DNA of 64,000 nucleotides. It comes from Endozoicomonas sp. SCSIO W0465 (GTDB lineage Bacteria > Pseudomonadota > Gammaproteobacteria > Pseudomonadales > Endozoicomonadaceae). A program made the translations under genes and the position numbers. Position 1 is the stretch's first letter. Each line of letters starts with the position of its first letter. The notes beneath the pieces are model-generated. The model ran no database searches. It saw only the letters and a program-made list of their open reading frames with translations, and was not told the DNA's origin. Positions 20,014 to 28,765 of the stretch are shown here, piece by piece. The DNA lies in contig NZ_CP092417.1 in assembly GCF_023716865.1 (NCBI RefSeq), positions 7,156,702-7,220,701 of the forward strand. The letters run 5' to 3'.

Positions 20014-20439
20014 ATGAAGCTTTTTATGAAGATGAAAGTTGCCATAAAAAGAGCGCCGTTGGGTCTGGCTTTCTTCCCCTTGTTGCTCGTTGGCTGTGCG
20101 ACTCATAGTCCGGAGGGTTCAGAGCCGTCAACGGTCAGTTCCCACTCGTCCGGCAACCAGAAAGCCCTTGTATTTACCAATGAAGCCATTAAGAAAATTC
20201 CAAAGCACCTGCGCCCTGAAGCCCTGGAAAGCAGGGATGACACATCGGTAGTGATTCGTGCCGGTGATTCCAGAACCTATAAAGAGTACCGGGTTGGTGG
20301 CCAGCTTTATGCCATTCAGGTTATTCCTAAAATAGGTAAGCCGTATTACCTGATTGCCTCAGATAATGAAGGTAACCCGATTGATCCAACAAAACGAACC
20401 TTGCTAGTGCCCTCATGGACCATTTTTGAGTGGCACTGA
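20014..20439 (+). CDS. DUF2782 family lipoprotein
   Basis: About 141 residues from ATG 20014, chosen because GAGG lies 8 bases upstream and the product then starts MKLFMKMKVAIKRA. A hydrophobic stretch and lipobox LLLVGC follow, predicting a lipoprotein. The C-terminal domain (DDTSVVIRAGDSRTYKEYRV...LLVPSWTIFEW) fits DUF2782. In pseudomonads this family lies between polA and thrB, as here. Its role is unknown. A longer reading frame begins at 19963 but lacks a ribosome site. Confidence 0.8.
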   Translation: MKLFMKMKVAIKRAPLGLAFFPLLLVGCATHSPEGSEPSTVSSHSSGNQKALVFTNEAIKKIPKHLRPEALESRDDTSVVIRAGDSRTYKEYRVGGQLYAIQVIPKIGKPYYLIASDNEGNPIDPTKRTLLVPSWTIFEWH

Positions 20440-20484
20440 GTAACTAAAGAACTATAGATCCAACCATCCTGAAAAAGGGACTTC

Positions 20485-21474
20485 ATGTCTGTTTATACCC
20501 ATTTAACACAACAGGATATCGAGCAACTTCTGACTCGTTATGATATTGGCAACTTGACGTCGTTCCAGGGTATCGAAAGCGGAGTTGAGAATACTAATTA
20601 CTTCCTGGATATTGACGATCAGGGTCATCTACAGCGTTATGTGTTAACGCTCTTTGAGTACCTGCCAGCCGAGACATTGCCGTTTTTCATTAACTATACC
20701 GATGAACTTAACGCTTTCGGCTTGCCTGTGCCCAACCCAATTCGAGATAAGGATGGCGTTGCCCTTCAGTCAGTGAAAGAAAAACCGACCCTTATCGTGC
20801 ATTGCTTTGCGGGGCAGCACCCTGACGCCAGAAACCTCTCTCTGGAACAATGTCAACAGATTGGGACGATGCTGGCAAAAATTCACATCGCAGGGCAAAA
20901 ATCTTCCCTTTATCAGGAAAATCAGCGTGGACTTAACTGGCTAAACGACCAGCAAAAAAGACTTGTCACTTTACTCGATCAGGATAATGCCAGCTACATG
21001 ACGGAGCAATGGCAAAGCCTGTCAAATGCGCTGAAAGCGTTTGATAAACTGCCAACAGGGCTTATCCATGGAGACCTGTTTCATAATAATGTACTTTTTG
21101 ACCAGGGCAGAATCTCAGCCGTCATCGACTTCTATCAGGCCTGCAATGACTGGTTGATCTATGACCTGGCGGTTACTGTAAACGACTGGTGTATTATGGG
21201 TAATCTTGAGCTGAACCATCAGCGTGTAAAAGTACTAACGGGGGCCTATGCACAGGTTCGTTCTTTTACTGAAGAAGAAAGAAAAGCCTGGCCAATCATG
21301 TTGCGACTGGCCGCATTCCGTTTCTGGGTTTCCCGGCTGATTACTTTTGTATATCCGGAAACTCGAGCAGGCAATGAGCAGAAGGAAAACCTTCTGCGTC
21401 ATTTTCTTGATCCAAATGAATTCAGGTATATGCTGAGAAAACGAACAGAAGTTATCCAAGCAGAATTATTTTAA
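20485..21474 (+). CDS. thrB: homoserine kinase, APH-fold type
   Basis: 329 residues of the ThrB type found in pseudomonads (TIGR00938-like), which has the aminoglycoside phosphotransferase fold rather than the GHMP fold. The catalytic loop is GLIHGDLFHNNVLFD and the Mg-binding motif VIDFYQA. It phosphorylates L-homoserine in threonine synthesis. The family N-terminus GIESGVENTNYFLD is clear. It lies 45 bases after the DUF2782 gene. An AAAAAGGGAC site precedes the ATG. Confidence 0.93.
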   Translation: MSVYTHLTQQDIEQLLTRYDIGNLTSFQGIESGVENTNYFLDIDDQGHLQRYVLTLFEYLPAETLPFFINYTDELNAFGLPVPNPIRDKDGVALQSVKEKPTLIVHCFAGQHPDARNLSLEQCQQIGTMLAKIHIAGQKSSLYQENQRGLNWLNDQQKRLVTLLDQDNASYMTEQWQSLSNALKAFDKLPTGLIHGDLFHNNVLFDQGRISAVIDFYQACNDWLIYDLAVTVNDWCIMGNLELNHQRVKVLTGAYAQVRSFTEEERKAWPIMLRLAAFRFWVSRLITFVYPETRAGNEQKENLLRHFLDPNEFRYMLRKRTEVIQAELF

Positions 21475-21732
21475 TTAGCCGTTATCCGCTGAATCACTAT
21501 TTACGTTTTCTAGAGCCAGTTCATCAATCGATTCTTCAAAAATTATCAGATCGGTGATGGCTTTAATAATATTTCCCTCTAAGCCCAACGGTGCAGCTTT
21601 AATATCCAATGCCAATTCCCTTTCTCTCATTAAAAGATCTATTCTTTCTTCTTGACTGATAGTTGTCTCATTTCTAAGTTCAACTATTTTCAATAATTCC
21701 TGCTTTTTGTATCCCGGTTTTTTTAGTTCCAC
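21475..21732 (-). CDS. small hypothetical protein downstream of the RING gene
   Basis: 85 residues from a GTG at 21732, highly charged and helical, no recognised family. It lies 41 bases after the RING-protein gene on the same strand, so they may share a transcript. No clear ribosome site is seen. It ends directly at the stop codon of thrB, in convergent orientation. It could be a remnant. Confidence 0.4.
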   Translation of the reverse strand: MELKKPGYKKQELLKIVELRNETTISQEERIDLLMRERELALDIKAAPLGLEGNIIKAITDLIIFEESIDELALENVNSDSADNG

Positions 21733-21773
21733 GTAACCACTACAAGTAACCTGATTGAGGAGGCTTCACGTCA

Positions 21774-23045
21774 TCAATCATACACATTAATATTACCCAT
21801 ATTGCTTTTCGCTAATAGCTCTTGTCGCTCCCAGTCAACACGGGAATTTCCAACTCGAACACTTGTCTTCCCCATATTGCTTTTACCTTTTACTTTAACG
21901 AGCATACTGTCAATTTTTATATTAATATTTCCCATATTCGAATGAAGACTACCTCCAGACTTAACAACATAGCTATTCCTAGTAGAAATATCCCCCATAT
22001 TTGTATGTAGCTTAAGGTTTCTATTAAATGATTCTGGAACCTTTATGCTTACTCCTTCGTCGCAATCTAGAGAAAGTAGATTACCGCTGAGTCTTGGCTG
22101 TTTAGATGATGTGATTGATACCTTTTCTTGCCCACCACAATCTTGACCTTCAATTGTAATATCCCCTATTCTGGTATGGACATCAATAAAAAGGACATCA
22201 CCGGTTCTAAAATCATGCGTCCTGACAGGGTTACTTCGAGAAGCTTGAGCGGTATCTGTAATAGTTACGTTCCGACCAGATACTACCTGCCCATTTCGAA
22301 CAACAATATTATCGCCTTGTATGCGCCTCCCATTGATAGTGATACCTCCGCTTCCCACGGAAATAGATCCGTTATATCCTATGTGATGGCTACCTCCAGA
22401 AATATTGGAGTATACAACACCAGAATCAGAATCAGATATTGACTCTCTTTGAGATCCAATAGTTACTACATTCCCGCTTGAAAAAACATTACCTAATCCC
22501 TGAATAAAGTGACCAGTTCCTCGAAAACCAGCACCCATTTCGTTTTGACTATGAGACTGAGAGGGGATACGACTATTAACTTGAGTAAAATTACTTCCCT
22601 GCGGGGCGTCATTATTTTGTTGCGATCCAGATTTAATCTGCGTTATCGCATCGTTCTGTTTTCGGCTTTTTTCTGCGTCTGTTTCGGTAGATTCTACATC
22701 ATTAAAATGTTGTAAAAATATCTCTATTTGATTGTTTATTAGACGCCCTGCAACTTTTAAGTCCTCTTTAATAGAGCCGGTAAATGCGCTCCTATCAGAT
22801 GGACATTTTTTTGGTGAAGGAAGAGACAAATAACACGATGCACATATAACCGACTCACAGCATCTAGTTTGCAGAGGCTTTTCATGCACATCAAAGCATA
22901 TTTGACATTCAAAATCAGAAAGCGTCTTTAAAGCAATAGCTTTTACTGAACCATCATCAGTTGATGTAAGCATTTTCCGATTTCCATTTGATGATATATA
23001 TTGCGTATCAATCAAGTTGGATTGGCTTGTACCTGTAATATTCAT
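21774..23045 (-). CDS. RING-finger protein with a beta-solenoid (DUF4097-like) C-terminus
   Basis: 423 residues with no Sec signal. Residues 47-84 read CQICFDVHEKPLQT then RCCESVICASCYL and KKCPSD: Cys pairs C47/C50, C62(63), C68/C71, C81 and D84. The spacing matches TRAF-type C3HC3D RING fingers of eukaryotic E3 ligases, with the usual His position altered. The middle (95-190) is Q/S/N-rich and disordered. The C-terminus has a repeating pattern about 22 residues long: TNMGDIS, SNMGNIN, SNMGKTS, SNMGNIN. This suits the DUF4097 putative-adhesin beta-helix. An AGGAGATATT ribosome site precedes the ATG. Low GC compared with neighbours suggests transfer. E3 activity is inference. Confidence 0.7.
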   Translation of the reverse strand: MNITGTSQSNLIDTQYISSNGNRKMLTSTDDGSVKAIALKTLSDFECQICFDVHEKPLQTRCCESVICASCYLSLPSPKKCPSDRSAFTGSIKEDLKVAGRLINNQIEIFLQHFNDVESTETDAEKSRKQNDAITQIKSGSQQNNDAPQGSNFTQVNSRIPSQSHSQNEMGAGFRGTGHFIQGLGNVFSSGNVVTIGSQRESISDSDSGVVYSNISGGSHHIGYNGSISVGSGGITINGRRIQGDNIVVRNGQVVSGRNVTITDTAQASRSNPVRTHDFRTGDVLFIDVHTRIGDITIEGQDCGGQEKVSITSSKQPRLSGNLLSLDCDEGVSIKVPESFNRNLKLHTNMGDISTRNSYVVKSGGSLHSNMGNINIKIDSMLVKVKGKSNMGKTSVRVGNSRVDWERQELLAKSNMGNINVYD

Positions 23046-23288
23046 AATATCTCCTGGATAGCGGATATGAATTTAAGTTGATAAATAGTCATTTCATATA
23101 CATTCCACAAAAAACATTCTGTGTGACTAATATTTTGATTATAATAACCAACAACATCTCCCGTTATTTATACGACACCTATTTTAACAGCGTCGGTGCG
23201 ACTCAGGTATTGCTTGAACTTGTGAAAATCCCTATAAAAGCAGTCAAAAACAGTGCGGAGCAGAAAAAACAAATGACACTGAAAGCCA

Positions 23289-23537
23289 CTAGCACCAAAG
23301 GTTCCAGCAAACGCCGGAAACTGCTGCATGAAGCAGTATACTTTGATTTTCCTTGTACCTGTAAACACCATCATTATCTTCGACAATTGATTTGAGTTGT
23401 GCCTTGCAATCTTCAAGAGACGTGAAATAGCTATCACTCAGCCACACTTTTATTTTTTCAAGCTCAGCTCTGGACTGGTCAGAGTATGTGGTAGGTTTTA
23501 TATCAGCAAACTTTAAACATTTATACCAATAAACTCC
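23289..23537 (-). pseudogene. fragment of an unidentified gene
   Basis: On the minus strand, 82 codons are open between a TAA at 23538-23540 and a TAG at 23289-23291. There is no usable start codon near the 5' end. The translation (LEKIKVWLSDSYFTSLEDCK and on) has protein-like composition. I read it as the fossil of a decayed gene. No family recognised. Confidence 0.3.
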
Positions 23538-23698
23538 TTAAAAATAATGTTATTTTTTGCCAACTTTGAGAAATCAACAACTTTGAGAAATCAAAATCCC
23601 TCAGACTGACTAATCAAACCTAAACGTTTTGACCGTAAAAATAGGAAAAAGTTTTGCTTGGTTATTCATTTATTTTCTGTAACTTTGAATTTTTTTTT

Positions 23699-23716
23699 AA
23701 TGTTATATTATAACGT
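23699..23716 (+). promoter_or_regulatory. probable Zur box upstream of zur
   Basis: AATGTTATATTATAACGT contains the palindrome GTTATA-TTATAAC, close to the gammaproteobacterial Zur consensus (TGTTATAATATAACA). It lies about 25 bases before the zur ATG, where a bound repressor would block transcription. The whole zur-znuC-znuB operon is therefore probably repressed when zinc is plentiful. Confidence 0.7.
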
Positions 23717-23739
23717 ACGCCTGTTTATTTGATCTAATC

Positions 23740-24237
23740 ATGTCTTGCCATAATCCATACAGAGAACATAACCATCAGCAATGTATCAAAGATGCTTTGA
23801 ATAAAGCCCGTTTACTTTGTCGGAGCCGTAATATTCGCCTGACGCCCCTCAGAGAAAGGGTGCTAGAGCTGGTCTGGCAGAGCCACTGCCCGGTCGGGGC
23901 CTATGAAATACTGGCAGAGTTGACCCAGGGAGAATCAAAACCGGCTCAGCCCCCCACCGTCTACAGGGCGTTGGATTTTCTCCTGGAGCAAGGGCTGGTT
24001 CATCGCTTATCCTCCATCAATGCATACATTGGCTGCAGCCATCCGAACACTCCACATAACAGCTGCTTTCTCATCTGTACTCAATGCCGGACGACCATTG
24101 AAATCGAACACCCTGCCATTGAAAATGCCCTGAAAGACTGTGCCGATGACCACGGCTTTACCATTGCTGATACCTCAATAGAGTTGGCTGGTTTATGTAC
24201 AAACTGCAGAACTAATGGAAGAATCAATAAGTTATGA
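23740..24237 (+). CDS. zur: zinc uptake regulator Zur (Fur family)
   Basis: 165 residues. The winged helix has RLTPLRERVLELVWQSHCPVGAYE and the PPTVYRALDFLLEQGLVHRL recognition helix of the Fur family. Cysteine pairs CTQC and CTNC form the structural zinc site, and HP/His residues form the sensing site. The N-terminus is His- and Cys-rich, typical of Zur rather than Fur. It is first in an operon with znuC and znuB, overlapping znuC by four bases (ATGA). It is probably autoregulated through the palindrome just upstream. Confidence 0.92.
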   Translation: MSCHNPYREHNHQQCIKDALNKARLLCRSRNIRLTPLRERVLELVWQSHCPVGAYEILAELTQGESKPAQPPTVYRALDFLLEQGLVHRLSSINAYIGCSHPNTPHNSCFLICTQCRTTIEIEHPAIENALKDCADDHGFTIADTSIELAGLCTNCRTNGRINKL

Positions 24238-25007
24238 GTCAACCATTAATTGAGTTGAGTAATATCCGGATGAGGTTCCAGAACAGAGACGTACTGACCG
24301 GGATCAATCTACAAGTTAATCCCGGTGAAATCGTTACGCTGATAGGTCCTAACGGTGCCGGTAAAACCACACTTGTACGTGTAGCTATTGGACTGCAGGA
24401 GCCTTCTTCAGGCCATCGGTCAATGAGAAAGGGGCTTCGCATTGGCTACATGCCACAAAAGGTCCATATTGACGACTCCATGCCGCTGACGGTCAATCGG
24501 TTCCTGAGCCTGACAGGCTGTCGGCTGGCAGCAGTTCATAATGTCCTTGGACGAACCGGGGTAGCCCATGTTCTTCAGTCTCCGCTGCAATCTCTGTCTG
24601 GTGGTGAGCTGCAAAGGGTCCTGTTGGCCCGGGCATTACTGCATAAACCACACCTTCTGGTGCTGGATGAACCCGTGCAGGGAGTTGATATTACAGGACA
24701 AAAGGAGCTTTATCAGCTGATCACAGATATTCGCAATGAGTCCAGAAACCTGGAGCACTGTGCTGTGCTGATGGTATCCCACGACCTTCACCTGGTCATG
24801 GCATCAACCGACAAAGTCATTTGTATTAATCAACACGTCTGCTGTTCTGGCCACCCGCACCAGGTTAAGCAACACCCGGCCTATCTCCGCCTTTTTGGTG
24901 GCGAATCGGATGAACTGGCGGTCTATACCCACCATCACGATCACCATCACGGGGTCGATGGGCATGTTCTTGAGCCACAAAGCACGGTATCTGAAGGAAA
25001 ACAATGA
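24234..25007 (+). CDS. znuC: zinc ABC transporter ATP-binding protein ZnuC
   Basis: 257 residues. Walker A GPNGAGKTT, signature LSGGELQR, Walker B LLVLDEP and the switch His in MVSHDLHLV are all present. It energises zinc import together with ZnuB. The C-terminus is His-rich (YTHHHDHHHGVDGH), a possible zinc-sensing or storage tail common in ZnuC. It overlaps zur and znuB by four bases each, showing translational coupling. The periplasmic binding protein ZnuA is not in this operon and must lie elsewhere. Confidence 0.95.
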   Translation: MSQPLIELSNIRMRFQNRDVLTGINLQVNPGEIVTLIGPNGAGKTTLVRVAIGLQEPSSGHRSMRKGLRIGYMPQKVHIDDSMPLTVNRFLSLTGCRLAAVHNVLGRTGVAHVLQSPLQSLSGGELQRVLLARALLHKPHLLVLDEPVQGVDITGQKELYQLITDIRNESRNLEHCAVLMVSHDLHLVMASTDKVICINQHVCCSGHPHQVKQHPAYLRLFGGESDELAVYTHHHDHHHGVDGHVLEPQSTVSEGKQ

Positions 25008-25789
25008 TGTCAGATATTCTCTTGTATGCCTTACTGGCAGGCTATGGCGTGGCTCTTCTGGCAGCACCACTGGGCTGTTTTGTGGTCTGGAGAAGAATGG
25101 CCTATTTCGGCGATACCCTCTCTCACTCAGCTCTGCTTGGCGTGTCACTGGGACTAATGCTGGATATTAATATCAATCTGGCCGTTATCATCAGTTCGCT
25201 CATGGTTGCTGCTATTCTGGTCAGTTTCCAGGAAAAACAGCGCATGGCTTCCGACACTCTGTTGGGAATCCTTGCCCACAGCTCTCTGTCCATTGGTCTG
25301 GTCGCTGTCAGCTTTGCGGATAATGTTCGGGTAGATATGATGTCTTATCTGTTTGGGGATCTGCTTGCTACCGGCACTTCTGATCTTTACTGGATATATG
25401 GCGGTGGTGCCCTGGTTCTGGCTATGTTGGTATGGCTCTGGAAGCCACTGCTGTCCATGTCTGTCCATGCTGAACTGGCCCAGGTTGAGGGTATACCGGT
25501 CAGGAAACTCAGGATGACGCTAACGCTGTTAATGGCTCTGGTGATTGCCGTAGCCATGAAAATTGTCGGAGTCCTGCTGATCACCTCCCTGATGATTATT
25601 CCGGCCGCTACCGCCCAGCGTCTGGCACGTACCCCGGAACAAATGGTTGTTTTTTCAGCACTGCTTGGAATCCTTGGCGTTTCCGGAGGCTTAACCGCTT
25701 CATGGTATGTGGACACGCCAGCAGGCCCTTCTGTCGTTGTAGCCAGTTTTTCACTCTTTCTGATAACCCGGTTGATAAAAAGACAGTAA
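25004..25789 (+). CDS. znuB: zinc ABC transporter permease ZnuB
   Basis: 261 residues with about eight membrane helices. The family-typical segments MAYFGDTLSHSALLGVSLG and VGVLLITSLMIIPAATAQRLAR are present. It forms the inner-membrane channel for Zn2+ with ZnuC. It is last in the operon and is followed six bases later by a terminator hairpin. Confidence 0.95.
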   Translation: MMSDILLYALLAGYGVALLAAPLGCFVVWRRMAYFGDTLSHSALLGVSLGLMLDININLAVIISSLMVAAILVSFQEKQRMASDTLLGILAHSSLSIGLVAVSFADNVRVDMMSYLFGDLLATGTSDLYWIYGGGALVLAMLVWLWKPLLSMSVHAELAQVEGIPVRKLRMTLTLLMALVIAVAMKIVGVLLITSLMIIPAATAQRLARTPEQMVVFSALLGILGVSGGLTASWYVDTPAGPSVVVASFSLFLITRLIKRQ

Positions 25790-25794
25790 AAATA

Positions 25795-25816
25795 AAAGCC
25801 AGCATTAGCTGGCTTT
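25795..25816 (+). terminator. terminator after znuB
   Basis: Perfect 9-bp stem AAAGCCAGC/GCTGGCTTT with loop ATTA, six bases after the znuB stop. The T-run is short (the TTT closing the stem, then AACATT), so termination may be partial. It is symmetric enough to act on both strands. Confidence 0.7.
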
Positions 25817-25981
25817 AACATTAAAAAACAACATTTGATATTTATAAATATATAATATTAATAATAAAGTTGATTTCATGGCTATAGTTTATATAACATT
25901 TTTTCAAACACTAAAGTCTGATTGTTAATCCTAATTAATCATCAAGGGATATTGATCAAATTTAAAAAAGGGAGCAGCACA

Positions 25982-27172
25982 ATGGATGGAGCAAATCAAA
26001 CAACTTCGGCAGTAACAGTAAATACACCAGCAGATCAACCAAGATCCAGAAAGAAAAGAGATCTAAAAAGACCAGACACAAAATTTCATGGAAAAAATAC
26101 AGAAAGTACTTCTGTAGCCAAGGAAATACCCGTGACTCCAAACCCGGTAACTCAAAACACCGCACCAAAAGGATCATTACGTGAAGTTAAGGCTGAAAGT
26201 GAAACTCGAGCAAGAAAGCAATTACCTCCAGTACCCTCTGCGCCGCCTCCTCCAATTGTCAAGCAGGGAACTCAACCACCTAAACCTAAGTCTGGTACCA
26301 GTGGGGTCAATTTAAACGACGCACTACTGGATCGATTTAAGGGTGGAACTGGCCTAGCAAAGGGCAAAAACACCACAGAGGCAATAGAAGCTGAAATAAG
26401 TAGAAAAAAGGCAGAAGCTATCAGGAATGAGTATTTGTTAACAACTAAAAATAACCCTAATAATCAACAAAGCAAAACGACTGGAAGCAAGCCTGATGGA
26501 ACCGGGCATATAGCTTCAGGCAAGCCTTTGAATACCGTAACTCAATGGATGGAAGCAAATGATATCAACGATATGACCGTTGATGATTTTTTATCGGCAA
26601 CCTATTGGGGTTGTACAGAATCCTATTTAAGAAATGAATTAAAAACAATTGCCCTCTCTGGTAAAACCTCAATTTCGGATGAACTTTTTGAATTTGCAAA
26701 AAAACAATATCAAAATAATCTTGGTCGAGCACCTGGCTGGATGACGTTCAATAACTTTAAACAGGAAAAGGTTAAAGGCTTCAAAATTGATGATGTAGCT
26801 GACGCATTTATTGCACAGAAAGTAGAGAACGTACGGGTAAAACTTGCCGAAAAAAAACAACCTTCCAAAGAGATGTTATGTAATCAATTAAGGAATGACT
26901 ACGGTATCAAAGAGAGTGCGTCTGAATATATTATAAAAAATGATCTGTTGATTGATAGAGCATTTGAAGAGTTGGAAATACCGGAGTCAGATCGTCTTCA
27001 GATCGATGTATCCAATCCACAAAAATATTTTGACATTATGAAAGGAGCATTAACTAAGGGAAACCTTGAAAAAATGAAAGATGAGACCGCTATGGAAAGG
27101 ATTGTTGAAATATTAAGAAAGAGAGGTGAAGATAATTTGGCAACCCAGGTACAGAATGCACTAAAAAGTTGA
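25982..27172 (+). CDS. proline-rich protein with a WH2-like motif, possible host-directed effector
   Basis: 396 residues from ATG 25982, chosen for its GGGAG site; a longer frame from 25922 lacks one. Residues 1-80 are basic and disordered, with no Sec signal. Residues 81-102 are proline-rich (LPPVPSAPPPPI, TQPPKPK). They lead into LNDALLDRFKGGTGLAKGK (111-129), which resembles the actin-binding WH2 pattern LL..I..G..LKK, as in WIP and WASP, where polyproline also precedes WH2. The C-terminal 200 residues are helical. The last 25 (ERIVEILRKRGEDNLATQVQ and on) resemble the end of a death-domain fold. AT-rich codon use differs from the neighbours. All functions are inference from motifs. Confidence 0.55.
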   Translation: MDGANQTTSAVTVNTPADQPRSRKKRDLKRPDTKFHGKNTESTSVAKEIPVTPNPVTQNTAPKGSLREVKAESETRARKQLPPVPSAPPPPIVKQGTQPPKPKSGTSGVNLNDALLDRFKGGTGLAKGKNTTEAIEAEISRKKAEAIRNEYLLTTKNNPNNQQSKTTGSKPDGTGHIASGKPLNTVTQWMEANDINDMTVDDFLSATYWGCTESYLRNELKTIALSGKTSISDELFEFAKKQYQNNLGRAPGWMTFNNFKQEKVKGFKIDDVADAFIAQKVENVRVKLAEKKQPSKEMLCNQLRNDYGIKESASEYIIKNDLLIDRAFEELEIPESDRLQIDVSNPQKYFDIMKGALTKGNLEKMKDETAMERIVEILRKRGEDNLATQVQNALKS

Positions 27173-27185
27173 GTGCTCACCGTTG

Positions 27186-27218
27186 AAAGAAAGCAGATTA
27201 ACCGGTCTGCTTTCTTTT
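27186..27218 (+). terminator. strong terminator after the proline-rich gene
   Basis: A 12-bp perfect stem AAAGAAAGCAGA/TCTGCTTTCTTT (27186-27197 with 27206-27217), 8-base loop, then TTATT. It lies 14 bases after the stop codon. Confidence 0.85.
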
Positions 27219-27238
27219 ATTCAATGGTCAACTACCTA

Positions 27239-28765
27239 CTCGACTTTAGAGTTTTAAGAGCACAATAGTTCCGGCGCATAATCTGCTAAAAGCAACCATC
27301 CCCAATGACGAAATTCGAGATGGTTGCCATGCTCACTTCAGATCATCAAGTAATCCTCAGGGAGCTCGCTTCATATACAACCTTTCTTGCTGGAGCGCTA
27401 TCATCAACTGCAGTACCAACGTTCTGCGAACTGCTGTTCGGTTGCATGCTTTCAGCCGACGGCTTTGTTACACAGGCGTTGTTAACAATTGATTTTCATT
27501 GTGTGTGGAGCAGCTACCACCACTGGCTATCTCAGGGCAAGTGGCAATGGAAGAACTTGGCACGCCACTTGATCCGTCTGGTCTGCTCCAAAGCTCCTGA
27601 GAATCAACCTGTGGTCCTGGGGCTTGATGACTGGGTAATCGAACGGTTTTCCGACAAAGCCCCTGCTTGTCGTACACATCATCAACACAGCAAGAAACGC
27701 AATCGGCCGACGTACATCTGGGGGCAGTGTTGGGTTTCCCTGGCCATCATATTTGAGCGGGCTGCAGATGAAGTATTTACCGCCATACCGGTGATCTCAT
27801 TTCCGACACCAGCTTCAGGTAACACCAGCAAACTGAAAATTGCCGTGGCCATGCTCAGGGTGGTACGCAATGAAGTGAAGGATCGAGTGCTACGCCTGCT
27901 AACCGATTGCTGGTATATGAACTGGACACTGATAAAGCCAGCTCTGGAAATGAACATAGAAGTTGTTGGTCAGATACCTTCAAATCGGGCCCTCTATGCT
28001 TTGCCGCCAGCACCCACCGTAAAGAAGCGAGGGCGCCCAAAAAAGTACGGCATCAAGATGACGACAGAACAGGTTAAGAAACTGCCGGAAGAAAAAGCAA
28101 CAGTATGGATGTACGGCAAATTTCGCAAAATACGTTATCGTACCCTGATCTGTCGCGCCAGATTCCTTAAAGGTCGTGAAGTACGCGTCGTCTGGAGTCG
28201 CTTTGAAAATGACAAAGGTCTGACCGAAAGCAGAATATTCATCTCGACCAATCCGGAACTTGAGGGACTGGAGGTGCTTCGTGCCTATTCCCGGAGATGG
28301 CCGGTAGAGCCAATGTTTCACCAACTCAAACATGCTTTTGGCTGTTGCCATTTATGGCAGCAGAAATTGCGAACACTGCTTCGATGGATGCATTTGAAAA
28401 TGGCAGGCTATGCATTATTGCAGTTATTAACCGTTTGTAAAAATCAGGCATGTCTGAATATTTCTCGGATACCCTGGAGAAGCCCGGATACAACCACTGC
28501 AGGCATGATGAAAATTGCTCTTTCAGGAATTATTCCGAGGTTCTCTATTCGCAAGGGCTGGAACAGATATAAGCAAAAATATGAGTTCAATTTTCGCGAT
28601 CTGATCGACCAGTTAATACCGGATAATTCAGAAGCAGCATAACTAAAGGCTTTTAGGCAAAAAACGGAAGTAATAACGAACTTGGAAAAACAGTTCACTG
28701 ATTTCGGCTTGCTTCACTATAAAAAGCTGACCGAATTATCGTTTTATACAGACTCTAAAGTCGAG
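27239..28765 (+). mobile_element. IS4-like element, 1527 bp, at the 3' end of the SCO1 gene
   Basis: Inverted ends CTCGACTTTAGAGT on both sides and an exact 9-bp duplication AACTACCTA at 27230-27238 and 28766-28774. A 9-bp duplication and one long DDE transposase gene suit IS4-type elements. The right inverted end now supplies the stop codon of the SCO1 gene. Confidence 0.9.
27305..28642 (+). CDS. IS4/IS701-like transposase
   Basis: 445 residues, intact. The first catalytic Asp is likely in VVLGLDDWVIERFS. A second lies in RLLTDCWYMNW, and the Glu in RRWPVEPMFHQLKHAFG, the usual Y..RW.VE..F...K pattern. A basic AT-hook-like stretch KKRGRPKKYGIK is present at about residue 240. The frame fills the element between the inverted ends. 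Family choice between IS4 and IS701 is uncertain; the 9-bp target duplication favours IS4-like. Confidence 0.85.
   Translation: MTKFEMVAMLTSDHQVILRELASYTTFLAGALSSTAVPTFCELLFGCMLSADGFVTQALLTIDFHCVWSSYHHWLSQGKWQWKNLARHLIRLVCSKAPENQPVVLGLDDWVIERFSDKAPACRTHHQHSKKRNRPTYIWGQCWVSLAIIFERAADEVFTAIPVISFPTPASGNTSKLKIAVAMLRVVRNEVKDRVLRLLTDCWYMNWTLIKPALEMNIEVVGQIPSNRALYALPPAPTVKKRGRPKKYGIKMTTEQVKKLPEEKATVWMYGKFRKIRYRTLICRARFLKGREVRVVWSRFENDKGLTESRIFISTNPELEGLEVLRAYSRRWPVEPMFHQLKHAFGCCHLWQQKLRTLLRWMHLKMAGYALLQLLTVCKNQACLNISRIPWRSPDTTTAGMMKIALSGIIPRFSIRKGWNRYKQKYEFNFRDLIDQLIPDNSEAA

Larger units (their letters stand above)
23046..23739. other. AT-rich intergenic region with one gene fossil and the zur promoter
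   Basis: Nearly 700 bases. It carries the RING-gene promoter on the left, the open-frame remnant listed separately, and the Zur box at the right end. A short direct repeat AACTTTGAGAAATCAA occurs twice at 23563-23594. No other gene is supported. Confidence 0.5.
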
